Assembly: GCA_021816565.1 (NCBI GenBank) | Contig: JAKAXN010000241.1 | Location: 1 to 6,915 of the forward strand | From: Actinomycetes bacterium | GTDB taxonomy: Bacteria; Actinomycetota; Acidimicrobiia; Acidimicrobiales; Palsa-688 | Length of the DNA stretch: 6,915 bases | Direction of reading: 5' to 3' | Part shown: positions 1 to 6,142 of the stretch, piece after piece | Numbering within the stretch: the stretch's first letter is position 1 | Layout of the letters: each line of letters starts with the position of its first letter | The notes under the pieces: model-generated | Told to the model about the DNA's origin: nothing | The model's database searches: none | Seen by the model: the letters and a program-made list of their open reading frames with translations, nothing else | Program-made: the position numbers and the translations under genes

Positions 1-557
1 CCGTCATGAACGTGTTCTACGCCGTGGTGCTGGCCGGCTACGCCATCTCCTGCGTGCACACCGACTACGACGACGAGATCAGCAACCGCCTGGACCTGCC
101 GTACTCCAACCGGGTCACCCGCACCGGGTGGGCCGGATCCACGACGGTTACCACGGCGGCCGGCCTGGCCGCCCTGACCGTCGTGCTCGCCTTCGGCACC
201 TGGATCGGCTCGGTGTTCTCCGACGCCGGGATCTCCGCCGGGGATTCCTTCTCCTCGGCGGCCAACGTGCTGGTCGTGCCGGTGATGTTCCTCGGGGTGG
301 CGCTCCTCTTCCACGGGGTACGTCCCTCGTGGACGGTCGGCGTGGTCGGCGTGCTGGCTGTCGGCCTGTACCTGGTCGAGCTCATGGGACCGGCCCTGTC
401 GTGGCCGACCTGGGTGGTCGACCTGTCCCCTTACCACCACCTGTCACTGGTTCCGGTGGAATCGGCGGCCGGAGCCGCCATAGCCGTAATGGCCGCCATA
501 GCCGTGGCCGCCGCCGGGCTCGGCCTGTTCGCCTACGCCCGGAGGGACCTCCAGTGA
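1..557 (+). CDS. ABC-2 type transporter permease, C-terminal part (5' partial)
   Basis: Membrane subunit of an ABC exporter; the substrate is unknown. The reading frame is already open at the left edge, so the Met at position 6 is probably internal. About 184 residues are visible, ending in TGA at 555-557. Counting from that Met, hydrophobic segments lie near residues 1-16, 46-71, 84-105, 108-131 and 154-178. Between the first two is a charged loop (about 18-40) with the pattern expected of large bacterial exporter permeases of the polyketide-antibiotic/tetronasin type, where an acidic stretch precedes a 'P-x-S-R' like turn (here LPYSNR). The ending, an 'LSPYHHL' loop, a last helix and then a terminal ARRDLQ, also matches that family, whose members commonly end in a short Arg-Arg-Asp tail. 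A complete member is around 500 residues, so most of the gene and its ATPase partner should lie to the left. It converges on the P450 operon and is probably unrelated to it. Family call fairly sure; substrate not inferable. Confidence 0.75.
   Translation, partial: VMNVFYAVVLAGYAISCVHTDYDDEISNRLDLPYSNRVTRTGWAGSTTVTTAAGLAALTVVLAFGTWIGSVFSDAGISAGDSFSSAANVLVVPVMFLGVALLFHGVRPSWTVGVVGVLAVGLYLVELMGPALSWPTWVVDLSPYHHLSLVPVESAAGAAIAVMAAIAVAAAGLGLFAYARRDLQ
474..505 (+). repeat. 14-bp tandem direct repeat inside the permease gene
   Basis: The 14-base unit GCCGCCATAGCCGT occurs at 474-487 and again at 492-505, an 18-base period. It stays in frame and encodes two copies of Ala-Ala-Ile-Ala-Val in the last membrane helix. 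This looks like an in-frame 18-bp duplication that lengthens a hydrophobic helix, not a regulatory repeat. Confidence 0.5.
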
Positions 558-566
558 ACCGCTGCC

Positions 567-1757
567 CTAGGAGGGCCGCACCGGGGTGAACGTGACGGGC
601 ATGGACTCGTAACCGCTGACGAAGTTGGCCGGGCGCCGCGGCGGCTCCTCCGACGACACCAGGGCCAGGTCCGGCAGCCGTGTGAGCAGGCGGTCCAGGA
701 TGGTGGAGATCTCCAGCCGGGCCAGGCTGTTGCCCAGGCAGAAGTGGGAGCCGAAGCCGAACGCCAGGTGGTCGTTGGGGTCCCGGCGCATGTCGAAGGT
801 GTCGGGGTCGCTGAAGTGCTGCTCGTCGCGGTTGGCGGAAGGGTAGAGCAGCAGCAGCTTCTCCCCCGCCCTGATCCGCTTGCCGCCGAGTTCGGTGTCG
901 GCGGTGGCGGTCCGGGCCATGTTCTTGATCGGGCTGACCCAGCGCAGCATCTCCTCCACCGCTCCGGGGACGAGGCCCCGGTCCGCCCGGAGCTGCTCCC
1001 ACCGGTCGCGCTCGAGGAGAAGCTGGTGGACGCCCCCCGTGATGACATGACGGGTCGTCTCGTCGCCGCCGATGAGGATGAGCAGCGAGTCGAATATGAG
1101 CTCGTCATCGCTCAGTCGGTCCCCGTCCACCTCGGCGTTGACGAGCACGCTCATAAGGTCGTCGGAGGCGGTCTCGCGCCGGGCGGCGATGACCCTCCGG
1201 GCGTACGCCTCGTACTCGAGGAACACCTCGGTCATCCGCTCGATCGAACCCGCCCCGCCGTCGAGGCCGCTGAGCAGGGCATCCGACCAGTCGAGGAGCG
1301 TCTGGTGGTCCGCCTCGTCCACACCCAGGGACTCCCCGATGACGATGAGCGGCAGCCAGGCCGCCATGTCCCAGACGAAATCGCACTCCCCCTTCTCGCA
1401 CACCCGGTCGATCAGCCGGTCGGCGATGCCCTCGATCCTGGCCGCCCGGGTGCGGACCTGGGCCGGGGTGAACGCCCGGTTGACCAGCTTCCGCCGCTTC
1501 CAGTGGGCCGGGTCGTCCAGGTCTATGAGCATGGGGGTCGGGCCGGTGTCGGGCCGGATGCCCTGGGCGTTGGAGTACAGGGCGGGCTGCTTGGAGACCT
1601 CCTTGATGTCGTCGTAGCGGGTGACGCCCCACACCCGGCCGGCCTCGTCCCAGTGGACCGGGTCGTGGCGCCGGGCCCAGGCCAGGCCCTCGAGCGGGTC
1701 GCCGCCCCAGAAGGCCCCCGAGGTCAGAGGCAGGCTTCTCGTCGGTGTGGCTGTCAT
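567..1757 (-). CDS. cyp142: Cytochrome P450, CYP142-like steroid C26(27)-monooxygenase
   Basis: Heme monooxygenase of 396 residues, the normal length for a soluble bacterial P450. Visible motifs: I-helix GGDETT at 230-235 (acid/alcohol pair E233-T234), K-helix ExxR at E269-R272, and the heme loop FGFGSHFCLG with proximal Cys340. It resembles M. tuberculosis CYP142 closely over long stretches, as I remember that sequence: the YSNAQGIRPD region (61-70), LIDLDDPAH (77-85), RRKLVN, LLILIGGDETTRH (225-237), EEMLRW and the C-terminal NFVSGYESMPV (378-388). CYP142 oxidises the cholesterol/cholestenone side chain at C26(27) to alcohol and then acid, using electrons from a ferredoxin; here the operon's 3Fe-4S ferredoxin is the obvious candidate. 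The ATG at 1757 is chosen because it overlaps the CMD stop (ATGA) and has an AGGAAGGG site 8 nt upstream; the longer open frame would run into CMD coding sequence. The C-terminus is 9 bp from the convergent permease stop. Family call strong; exact substrate inferred. Confidence 0.88.
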   Translation of the reverse strand: MTATPTRSLPLTSGAFWGGDPLEGLAWARRHDPVHWDEAGRVWGVTRYDDIKEVSKQPALYSNAQGIRPDTGPTPMLIDLDDPAHWKRRKLVNRAFTPAQVRTRAARIEGIADRLIDRVCEKGECDFVWDMAAWLPLIVIGESLGVDEADHQTLLDWSDALLSGLDGGAGSIERMTEVFLEYEAYARRVIAARRETASDDLMSVLVNAEVDGDRLSDDELIFDSLLILIGGDETTRHVITGGVHQLLLERDRWEQLRADRGLVPGAVEEMLRWVSPIKNMARTATADTELGGKRIRAGEKLLLLYPSANRDEQHFSDPDTFDMRRDPNDHLAFGFGSHFCLGNSLARLEISTILDRLLTRLPDLALVSSEEPPRRPANFVSGYESMPVTFTPVRPS

Positions 1758-2182
1758 GTGCTCGGCCCTTCCTGTCTGCTGCCGCCCTCGGCGGCGGCCC
1801 GCCGGCGCCGGGCCCTGGCGATGGTCTCTTCGACGATGGAGTTGATACGGGCCCCGTTGGGCCATCCGGCGTAGTGGCTGAGGAAGACGACGATCTCCCG
1901 GAGGGCTTCGTCGCCTAGCTCGCCGTTGGCGTGGGCCGCCGGGATCTGGATACCGAGCACGTCGGCGGCGCCCTGCCCGGCCAGGAGGCCGATCAGCAGC
2001 AGCCGCCGGTCCCGGTCGGACAGCCCGGGCCGGTCCCAGATGTCGGCGAAGAGATGGTCCGCTGTATAGCGGAAGAAGTCGCCCTCACCGTCGGTCATGT
2101 CGAAGCCGTACACCTGCTCCATCTTGAGCAGGCCCCTGCGTCTCTGCTCCGGCAGGTCGGCGAACTTCGCCGGATCGGTCAC
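1754..2182 (-). CDS. Carboxymuconolactone decarboxylase family protein (cysteine-free)
   Basis: Small alpha-helical protein of 142 residues with one CMD-family domain (about 35-120). The core shows RRLLLIGLLAGQGAADVLG (59-77), then PAAHANGEL with His84 (81-89), then ALREIVVFLSHYAGWPNGAR (93-112). This is the classic pattern of the gamma-carboxymuconolactone decarboxylase branch, with the 'H...G...EI..... YAG.P.A' core. There is no cysteine in the whole protein, so it cannot be an AhpD-type CxxC peroxidase. The ortholog position matches M. tuberculosis Rv0771 (annotated as possible CMD), which also follows ALDH, SDR and HIBADH genes. True lactone decarboxylation in protocatechuate breakdown is unlikely here, because no other pca genes are seen; a role on a steroid or terpenoid intermediate is inference only. 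It starts at GTG 2182, which overlaps the previous stop (GTGA) and follows a GGAAAGGAGAG site. The Arg-rich tail (122-128) and last 15 residues look disordered. Confidence 0.82.
   Translation of the reverse strand: MTDPAKFADLPEQRRRGLLKMEQVYGFDMTDGEGDFFRYTADHLFADIWDRPGLSDRDRRLLLIGLLAGQGAADVLGIQIPAAHANGELGDEALREIVVFLSHYAGWPNGARINSIVEETIARARRRRAAAEGGSRQEGPST
1766..1773 (-). promoter_or_regulatory. Ribosome binding site of the CYP142-like gene
   Basis: The minus strand reads AGGAAGGG, 8 nt before ATG 1757, within the 3' end of the CMD gene. It supports this start over upstream codons in the same open frame. Confidence 0.6.
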
Positions 2183-3045
2183 CGGCTCTCCTTTCCGGGT
2201 AGTCCCAGACCCGGGCCCAGGCCGCTGAGAGCCAGCCTGGCCAGGGGCACCTCGACGCCCAGCTGGTCGGCCAGCTCGATGGCGTGGCCCAGATCCTTCT
2301 CCCCGAGGGATCTGACATGGGAGAAGACGTCGAACCAGAAGTCACCTTCCGGGATGGGGCCGGCGGTCGGGCGGTGCATGATGGCCCCCGGCCCGCCGGT
2401 GATGGCGTCGGTGTGCCTGACCACCCGGCCCAGCTCCACCAGGTCCAGCCCGGCGGCCTCGGCCAGCCGCTGCGCCTCGGTGACGGCCGTGAAGCTGACG
2501 AAGTGGAGCAGGTTGCGGGCCAGCTTGAAGCGGGTCCCCGCTCCGACCGGCCCGGCGTGGACCACCTGCGACCCCATGAGAGCGAGGACCGGATGGACCG
2601 CTTCGAATGCCTCGTCGGAGCCTCCGACCAGGATGGCCAGCTGCCCGCTGGCCGCCCCCATGGCCCCACCGGATACCGGTGCGTCCACCACCCGGACCCC
2701 GTGGGGCTGCGCCGCCGCGGCCAGCGCGGCCGGCGTCTCCGGGGCGACCGTCGAGTGGATCACGACGGTCAGCGGACGGCCCTCCGGGCGGCGGGGCGCC
2801 ACGGCCAGGACCTGATCGAGCACGTCCGCCACCTGGCCGTCGTCGCGGACCATCACGCACACCGCCTCGACCGCCACGGCCATCTCCCCCACCGACCCGG
2901 CCGCCCGGGCCCCCGCCCCGACCAGCTCGGCCACCGGCTCGGCCACCACGTCGTGGACCCACAGCTCGGTGCCCCCGTCAGCGGCCAGCCGCAGGGCCAT
3001 CGGCCTGCCGATGTTGCCCAGACCCACGAAACCGACGGCGGCCAT
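2179..3045 (-). CDS. NAD-binding beta-hydroxyacid dehydrogenase (3-hydroxyisobutyrate dehydrogenase family)
   Basis: Oxidoreductase of 288 residues, the normal family length. An N-terminal Rossmann domain begins at once with GFVGLGNIGRPMA (5-17; glycine loop GLGNIG at 8-13). Asp32 at the end of strand 2 suggests NAD rather than NADP. The substrate-binding motif DAPVSGGAMGA is at 121-131, with S125, G126 and G127. The catalytic lysine is K174 in GAGTRFKLARN, with Asn178 four residues on. EKDL at 249-252 supplies the second conserved lysine (K250). The family oxidises a beta-hydroxy group next to a carboxylate or related head group, so a side-chain hydroxyacid would be a logical substrate in this operon, but that is inference. 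It corresponds in order to M. tuberculosis Rv0770. The ATG at 3045 shares one base with the SDR stop (TGATG), and no Shine-Dalgarno is visible upstream, so translation probably depends on reinitiation after the SDR. Confidence 0.87.
   Translation of the reverse strand: MAAVGFVGLGNIGRPMALRLAADGGTELWVHDVVAEPVAELVGAGARAAGSVGEMAVAVEAVCVMVRDDGQVADVLDQVLAVAPRRPEGRPLTVVIHSTVAPETPAALAAAAQPHGVRVVDAPVSGGAMGAASGQLAILVGGSDEAFEAVHPVLALMGSQVVHAGPVGAGTRFKLARNLLHFVSFTAVTEAQRLAEAAGLDLVELGRVVRHTDAITGGPGAIMHRPTAGPIPEGDFWFDVFSHVRSLGEKDLGHAIELADQLGVEVPLARLALSGLGPGLGLPGKESR
2186..2196 (-). promoter_or_regulatory. Ribosome binding site of the CMD-family gene
   Basis: The minus strand reads GGAAAGGAGAG, with the AGGAG core 5 nt before the GTG at 2182. 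It supports a GTG start that overlaps the preceding stop. Confidence 0.65.
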
Positions 3046-3794
3046 CAGAGGCGGAAGGTCTGGCCACCGTCGACGGCCAGGATCTGGCCGGTCACCCAGC
3101 GGGAATCGTCGGAGAGCAGGAACATCGCCGCCCCCACCAGGTCGTCGGGTAGGCCCAGCCGCTTGATGGCCAGGCCGGCGACGATGTCGCGCGCCGCCCC
3201 ACCCGCCTGTGTCCGGGTGGCCTCGGTGTCGATGGGCCCCGGCGCGATGGCATTGACCCGGATGTTCATGCCTCCGAGCTCGTGGGCGAGCTGCTGGGTC
3301 ATGGAGTTGATGCCCGCCTTGGCCAGCCCGTAGAACCCGGCGTAGAGGTAGGCGGCGGTGCTCGACTGGTTGACGATGGACCCGCCCCCCCGCTCGCGCA
3401 TCGCGCCGTAGACCGCCCGCGTCACCACCAGGGCTCCGTGCAGGTTCACGTCCATGAACCTCTTGTAGTAATCCCAGTCGGCGGTGACGAGAAGGTCGAA
3501 CTTCATGGAGCCGTAGATGGCGGCGTTGTTGATGAGCCCGTCTATGCCCCCGTAGCGGGTCACGGCCCGCTCGGCCAGGGCCTGCGCCGACGCCGGCGAC
3601 GCCACGTCCACCGCCACGAAGAACGCCTCACCCCCCTCCGCCCCGATGTCCTCGGCGACCCGGGAGCCGGCCTCCTCGTTGATGTCGGCCACGACCACCC
3701 GGGCCCCCTCCGCAGCCAGGCCCCGGGCGTAGGCCTCCCCTATGCCCTGGGCCGCCCCGGTGACGATCACTACCTTGTCGGTGAACCTGCTCAT
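3045..3794 (-). CDS. SDR family NAD(P)-dependent oxidoreductase
   Basis: Classical short-chain dehydrogenase of 249 residues. Cofactor loop TGAAQGIG at 12-19; Asp37 at the end of strand 2 (VVVADINE) points to NAD(H). DV at 63-64, NNAA at 89-92, active-site Asn117 in VNLHG, Ser145 in NQSSTAA, and catalytic YGLAK (Tyr155, Lys159). PGPIDTEATRT (185-195) and the C-terminal VTGQILAVDGGQ are typical. The Ser-Tyr spacing is 10 residues, about 3 fewer than the textbook classical SDR, so the loop over the active site is short. The set NQSSTAA, FYGLAK, APGPIDTEATRT closely resembles what I recall of M. tuberculosis Rv0769, and the gene order agrees. It likely oxidises a secondary or primary alcohol made by a P450; the substrate is not shown. 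The ATG at 3794 is chosen over a much longer open frame because the SDR fold begins there and a GAGGGGGAG site lies 5 nt upstream. Confidence 0.9.
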   Translation of the reverse strand: MSRFTDKVVIVTGAAQGIGEAYARGLAAEGARVVVADINEEAGSRVAEDIGAEGGEAFFVAVDVASPASAQALAERAVTRYGGIDGLINNAAIYGSMKFDLLVTADWDYYKRFMDVNLHGALVVTRAVYGAMRERGGGSIVNQSSTAAYLYAGFYGLAKAGINSMTQQLAHELGGMNIRVNAIAPGPIDTEATRTQAGGAARDIVAGLAIKRLGLPDDLVGAAMFLLSDDSRWVTGQILAVDGGQTFRL

Positions 3795-3799
3795 GTCCG

Positions 3800-3808
3800 C
3801 TCCCCCTC
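3800..3808 (-). promoter_or_regulatory. Ribosome binding site of the SDR gene
   Basis: The minus strand reads GAGGGGGAG, ending 5 nt before the ATG at 3794. It fixes the SDR start inside a longer open frame and lies in the only non-coding gap of more than a few bases in the operon (3795-3832). Nothing promoter-like is evident in the rest of that gap. Confidence 0.7.
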
Positions 3809-3832
3809 GCTGGTCTCTGGTGGATCCGCCGG

Positions 3833-5317
3833 TCAGGCCGGCTCGGCCACGGTCTTGGTCTCCAGGTACTCCTCGAACCCGGCCACTCCCATCTCCCGGC
3901 CGATGCCGGACTGCTTGTACCCGCCGAAGGGGGCGTCGGCCCCGAACCACAGGCCACCGTTGACGCCGACGGTCCCGGTACGGATCCTGGCGGCCACGGC
4001 CCAGGCCCGCTCCGGATCGCCCGAGTCCACCGAGCCCGACAGCCCGTAGGGGGAGTCGTTGGCTATGCGCACCGCGTCGTCGTCGCCGTCGTGGGGGATC
4101 ACCGTCAGCACCGGCCCGAAGATCTCCTCCCGGGCCACCCGGGCCGAGTTGTCCAGGCCGGCGATGACGGTCGGCTCGATCCAGAAACCGCCGGCCAGGT
4201 CCCCCTCCTGCTCGGCCAGGCCCCCGCCGGTGGCGAAGCGACCACCTTCCTCCACGGCCAGGTCGAGGTAGCCCTTCACCCGGTCCCGCTGGCGAGCTGA
4301 TATCACCGGTCCGCAGACGGTGCCGGGGTCGGCCGGGTCCCTGGCCCCGATGGCGGCCATGGTTGCGGCCGCCACCTCGACGGCCTCGTCGTAGCGCCGG
4401 CGGGGGACCACCAGCCGGGTGGTCAGGGCGCAGCCCTGCCCGGCGTGGACCGATACCGCGAAGGCGCACCCGGCGACCGCCGCCGAGAGGTCCGCGTCGT
4501 CGAGGACCACCGCCGCGGACTTGCCGCCCAGCTCCAGGAAGACCCGCTTGAGGGTGTCCGCGGCGGCCGCCGCCACGGACCGGCCGGTCATGGTGGATCC
4601 GGTGAAGGACACCAGGTCCACCCGGGGATCGGTCGTCAGGAGGGAGGCCACTTGGTTCGAAGCCGGGGTCACCACGTTGAACACCCCCGCCGGGATGTCG
4701 GTGTGTTCCGCCACCAGCCGGCCCAGCTCAGCAGCGAGCCACGGCGTGTCGGGGGCCGGCTTGAGCACCACGGTGTTTCCGGCGGCCAGCGCCGGGCCGA
4801 CCTTGGCCAGGTTGATCTGGTTGGGGAAGTTCCACGGGGTTATGGCGGCCACCACCCCCACCGCCTCGCGACGGATGCTGCGGCGGGACCGGATGCCCAT
4901 GGTGACCCCGACCCCCAGGTCGGACTGCCACGGGTAGCTCCGGGCCAGGTCCAGGGTCCAGCCCAACGACTCGACCGGGGTGTCGTAGTGGGGTCCGGCC
5001 GTGAAGAGGACCGGGGCACCCGCCTCTGCGGTGGTCAGGGCCCGCATCTCCTCCCCGTGGTCGACCAGCGCCTGGTGCAGCTGGCGCAGGGCCGTGATCC
5101 GGGCCTCGAGATTCACCGACCAGTCGGTCTCGTCGAAGGCCCGTCGGGCCGCGGCGATGGCCGAGTCGACGTCGGCGGCGGTGCTGTCGGGCGCCCGGCC
5201 TATCTCCCGGCCGGTGGCCGGATTGAGTACCGGATAGCTGGATCCGTCGCGGGCGGCGCACAGCTTCCCGTCCACGAGTTGCTGCGCCGGCGGGTTGGAG
5301 GGGACCCGGAGATTCAC
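3833..5317 (-). CDS. aldA: NAD-dependent aldehyde dehydrogenase
   Basis: Oxidises an aldehyde to the carboxylic acid. At 494 residues it is a full-length ALDH-superfamily enzyme with all expected motifs: oxyanion Asn163 in TPWNFPN, cofactor-binding Lys186 in LKPAPDTP, FTGST at 238-242, general base Glu262 in LELGGK, nucleophile Cys296 in GQGCALTT, and Glu398 in EEIFGPVL. PFGGYKQSGIGREMG (463-477) is the usual C-terminal signature. This is the non-acylating type, because it lacks features of CoA-dependent semialdehyde dehydrogenases. The position before SDR, HIBADH and CMD matches M. tuberculosis Rv0768 (annotated aldA). In this operon it could take aldehydes released by stepwise P450 oxidation or by an alcohol dehydrogenase to acids; that link is inference. 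The start is GTG at 5317, overlapping the NTF2 gene's stop (GTGA), with AGGAG 8 nt upstream. Confidence 0.9.
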   Translation of the reverse strand: MNLRVPSNPPAQQLVDGKLCAARDGSSYPVLNPATGREIGRAPDSTAADVDSAIAAARRAFDETDWSVNLEARITALRQLHQALVDHGEEMRALTTAEAGAPVLFTAGPHYDTPVESLGWTLDLARSYPWQSDLGVGVTMGIRSRRSIRREAVGVVAAITPWNFPNQINLAKVGPALAAGNTVVLKPAPDTPWLAAELGRLVAEHTDIPAGVFNVVTPASNQVASLLTTDPRVDLVSFTGSTMTGRSVAAAAADTLKRVFLELGGKSAAVVLDDADLSAAVAGCAFAVSVHAGQGCALTTRLVVPRRRYDEAVEVAAATMAAIGARDPADPGTVCGPVISARQRDRVKGYLDLAVEEGGRFATGGGLAEQEGDLAGGFWIEPTVIAGLDNSARVAREEIFGPVLTVIPHDGDDDAVRIANDSPYGLSGSVDSGDPERAWAVAARIRTGTVGVNGGLWFGADAPFGGYKQSGIGREMGVAGFEEYLETKTVAEPA

Positions 5318-5940
5318 CTGGCCGGCTCCTGGGCGCTGCGGTCACCGCGCTCGACCGGCGGCGGCCAGACGGTGCTGGGAAGGTCCGCCAGGCGGTAGTG
5401 GCCGGGCTGGGAGGGACCGTGCAGGCTCATGCGGTCCAGCAGGCCCTGGGGGGCCTTACCCGACGCCGCGATGGCCAGGAAGGTGGTGGCCGTGGACCCC
5501 AGATCGAACCAGTCCCGCTGCCAGGCGAACTTGACCTGGCCGGCGTCGGGGCCCGATACCTGACGCTCGACCCCGAACCAGGAGCCCCCGATCCCGACGA
5601 TCTCGAACTCGTGGCCGGTCCGTTCGTCGGTGATTCCGGACTTCTGCTTCCAGAACCCGACGACCATGCCGCTGCGCTCGTCGATGACCGTCGCCTGGTA
5701 GTCGTAGTGCCAGCCCTCCAGGCCGGCCATCTCCAGCCCTACCGCCCACTCCCGGATCTGTTCCCGGCCGACGGCCATGAAGTGCTCGTCGGGGGTGTAC
5801 ATCCACCCGTACGTGGCGTCGCGGGCGTAGTGGTCGGCCAGGATCCTCCAGTCCCCGGTCCGCTCGGCCTCCCGGTTGACGGCCAGCCAGGATTCCCAGA
5901 AGGCCTCGATCTCGGGACGGGTCAGTTCGGGCACGGTCAT
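5314..5940 (-). CDS. Nuclear transport factor 2 / SnoaL-like protein
   Basis: Protein of 208 residues with a cone-shaped NTF2-like (SnoaL) domain in about residues 8-150. Evidence: a helical start (EIEAFWESWLAVN), then DWRILADHYARDATYGW (30-46), a pattern typical of this fold, then GREQIREW (58-65) and alternating beta strands rich in Trp, Tyr and Phe. The fold includes ketosteroid isomerase, epoxide hydrolases and polyketide cyclases as well as non-enzymes. By my alignment, the Asp that is the base in ketosteroid isomerase (in the VEDP-type motif) falls on Trp46, so isomerase chemistry is not supported. After about 150 there is a roughly 58-residue C-terminal extension ending in a Pro/charged tail (WPPPVERGD onward). 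It lies between ferredoxin and ALDH, so it may bind or process a hydrophobic intermediate of the pathway (inference). ATG 5940 shares a base with the ferredoxin stop and has a very strong GGAGGAGGA site. Confidence 0.75.
   Translation of the reverse strand: MTVPELTRPEIEAFWESWLAVNREAERTGDWRILADHYARDATYGWMYTPDEHFMAVGREQIREWAVGLEMAGLEGWHYDYQATVIDERSGMVVGFWKQKSGITDERTGHEFEIVGIGGSWFGVERQVSGPDAGQVKFAWQRDWFDLGSTATTFLAIAASGKAPQGLLDRMSLHGPSQPGHYRLADLPSTVWPPPVERGDRSAQEPAR
5326..5330 (-). promoter_or_regulatory. Ribosome binding site of the aldehyde dehydrogenase gene
   Basis: The minus strand reads AGGAG, 8 nt before the GTG at 5317, inside the last codons of the NTF2-like gene. It supports the GTG start that overlaps the preceding stop. 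Confidence 0.6.
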
Positions 5941-6137
5941 CAGTCCTCCTCCAGGGAAAGGGCAAAGGCGGGGCAGTACCTGACGGCGGCGGTGACCTCG
6001 GCCCGGCGCGCCTCGTCGGGCCGCTCGATGAGGATCACCACGTGGTCGGCCCCCCGGTCGAAGCCGAAGATGTCGGGGGCCTCCCCCAGGCAGAGCTGGT
6101 GCCCCTGGCACAGGCTGGTGTCGGCGATCACCCGCAC
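5940..6137 (-). CDS. fdx: 3Fe-4S ferredoxin, likely P450 redox partner
   Basis: Small electron carrier, 65 residues from GTG 6137. Cluster ligands: C10-x-x-H13-x-x-C16 (CQGHQLC) and C55-P in RYCPAFAL. A His stands where a fourth Cys ligand would sit, the mark of actinobacterial P450-type 3Fe-4S ferredoxins such as the one beside M. tuberculosis cyp51 (Rv0763c, with CQGH..C as I recall). It should pass electrons from a reductase, not encoded here, to CYP51 and perhaps also to the CYP142-like enzyme. The frame is open back to GTG 6176, which would overlap CYP51 by 34 nt and add 13 unremarkable residues. GTG 6137 is preferred because it leaves about 5 nt after the CYP51 stop and gives the usual short N-terminus (VRVIAD...). 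GTG 6131 is also possible. No clear Shine-Dalgarno marks any of them, so the start is the uncertain part. Confidence 0.88.
   Translation of the reverse strand: MRVIADTSLCQGHQLCLGEAPDIFGFDRGADHVVILIERPDEARRAEVTAAVRYCPAFALSLEED
5944..5952 (-). promoter_or_regulatory. Strong ribosome binding site of the NTF2-like gene
   Basis: The minus strand reads GGAGGAGGA just before ATG 5940. The same bases encode the Glu-Glu-Asp end of the ferredoxin. It decides the start at 5940 over the open frame that runs back to about 6111. Confidence 0.7.
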
Positions 6138-6142
6138 GGCCG

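Noticed and set aside
564..576. Inverted repeat GCCCT-AGG-AGGGC over the P450 stop codon, possible terminator
   Set aside because: The stem is only 5 bp with a 3-nt loop and no T-run follows on either strand; short GC palindromes are expected by chance in such DNA.
744..1874. Long + strand open frame (376 codons) antisense to the CYP142-like and CMD genes
   Set aside because: It is a mirror of the minus-strand genes in GC-rich DNA; its protein has no recognisable domain and low-complexity Gly/Val/Pro/Arg composition, while the opposite strand encodes clear families.
2284..3333. Long + strand open frame (349 codons) opposite the HIBADH and SDR genes
   Set aside because: Composition is rich in His, Arg, Gly and Pro with no domain, as expected for antisense of GC-rich coding sequence; both opposite genes have complete catalytic motifs.
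3795..4469. Upstream extension of the SDR open frame
   Set aside because: The extension overlaps the aldehyde dehydrogenase gene and translates to Arg/Gly-rich sequence without similarity to an SDR N-terminus; the Rossmann fold and a good ribosome binding site mark the ATG at 3794.
4445..5398. Long + strand open frame (317 codons) opposite the aldehyde dehydrogenase
   Set aside because: It is a shadow frame; the ALDH on the other strand is intact with all active-site residues.
5314..5940. NTF2-like protein as a ketosteroid isomerase
   Set aside because: The fold agrees, but the key Asp of the isomerase motif appears replaced by Trp46 and the protein is much longer than the roughly 125-residue enzyme.
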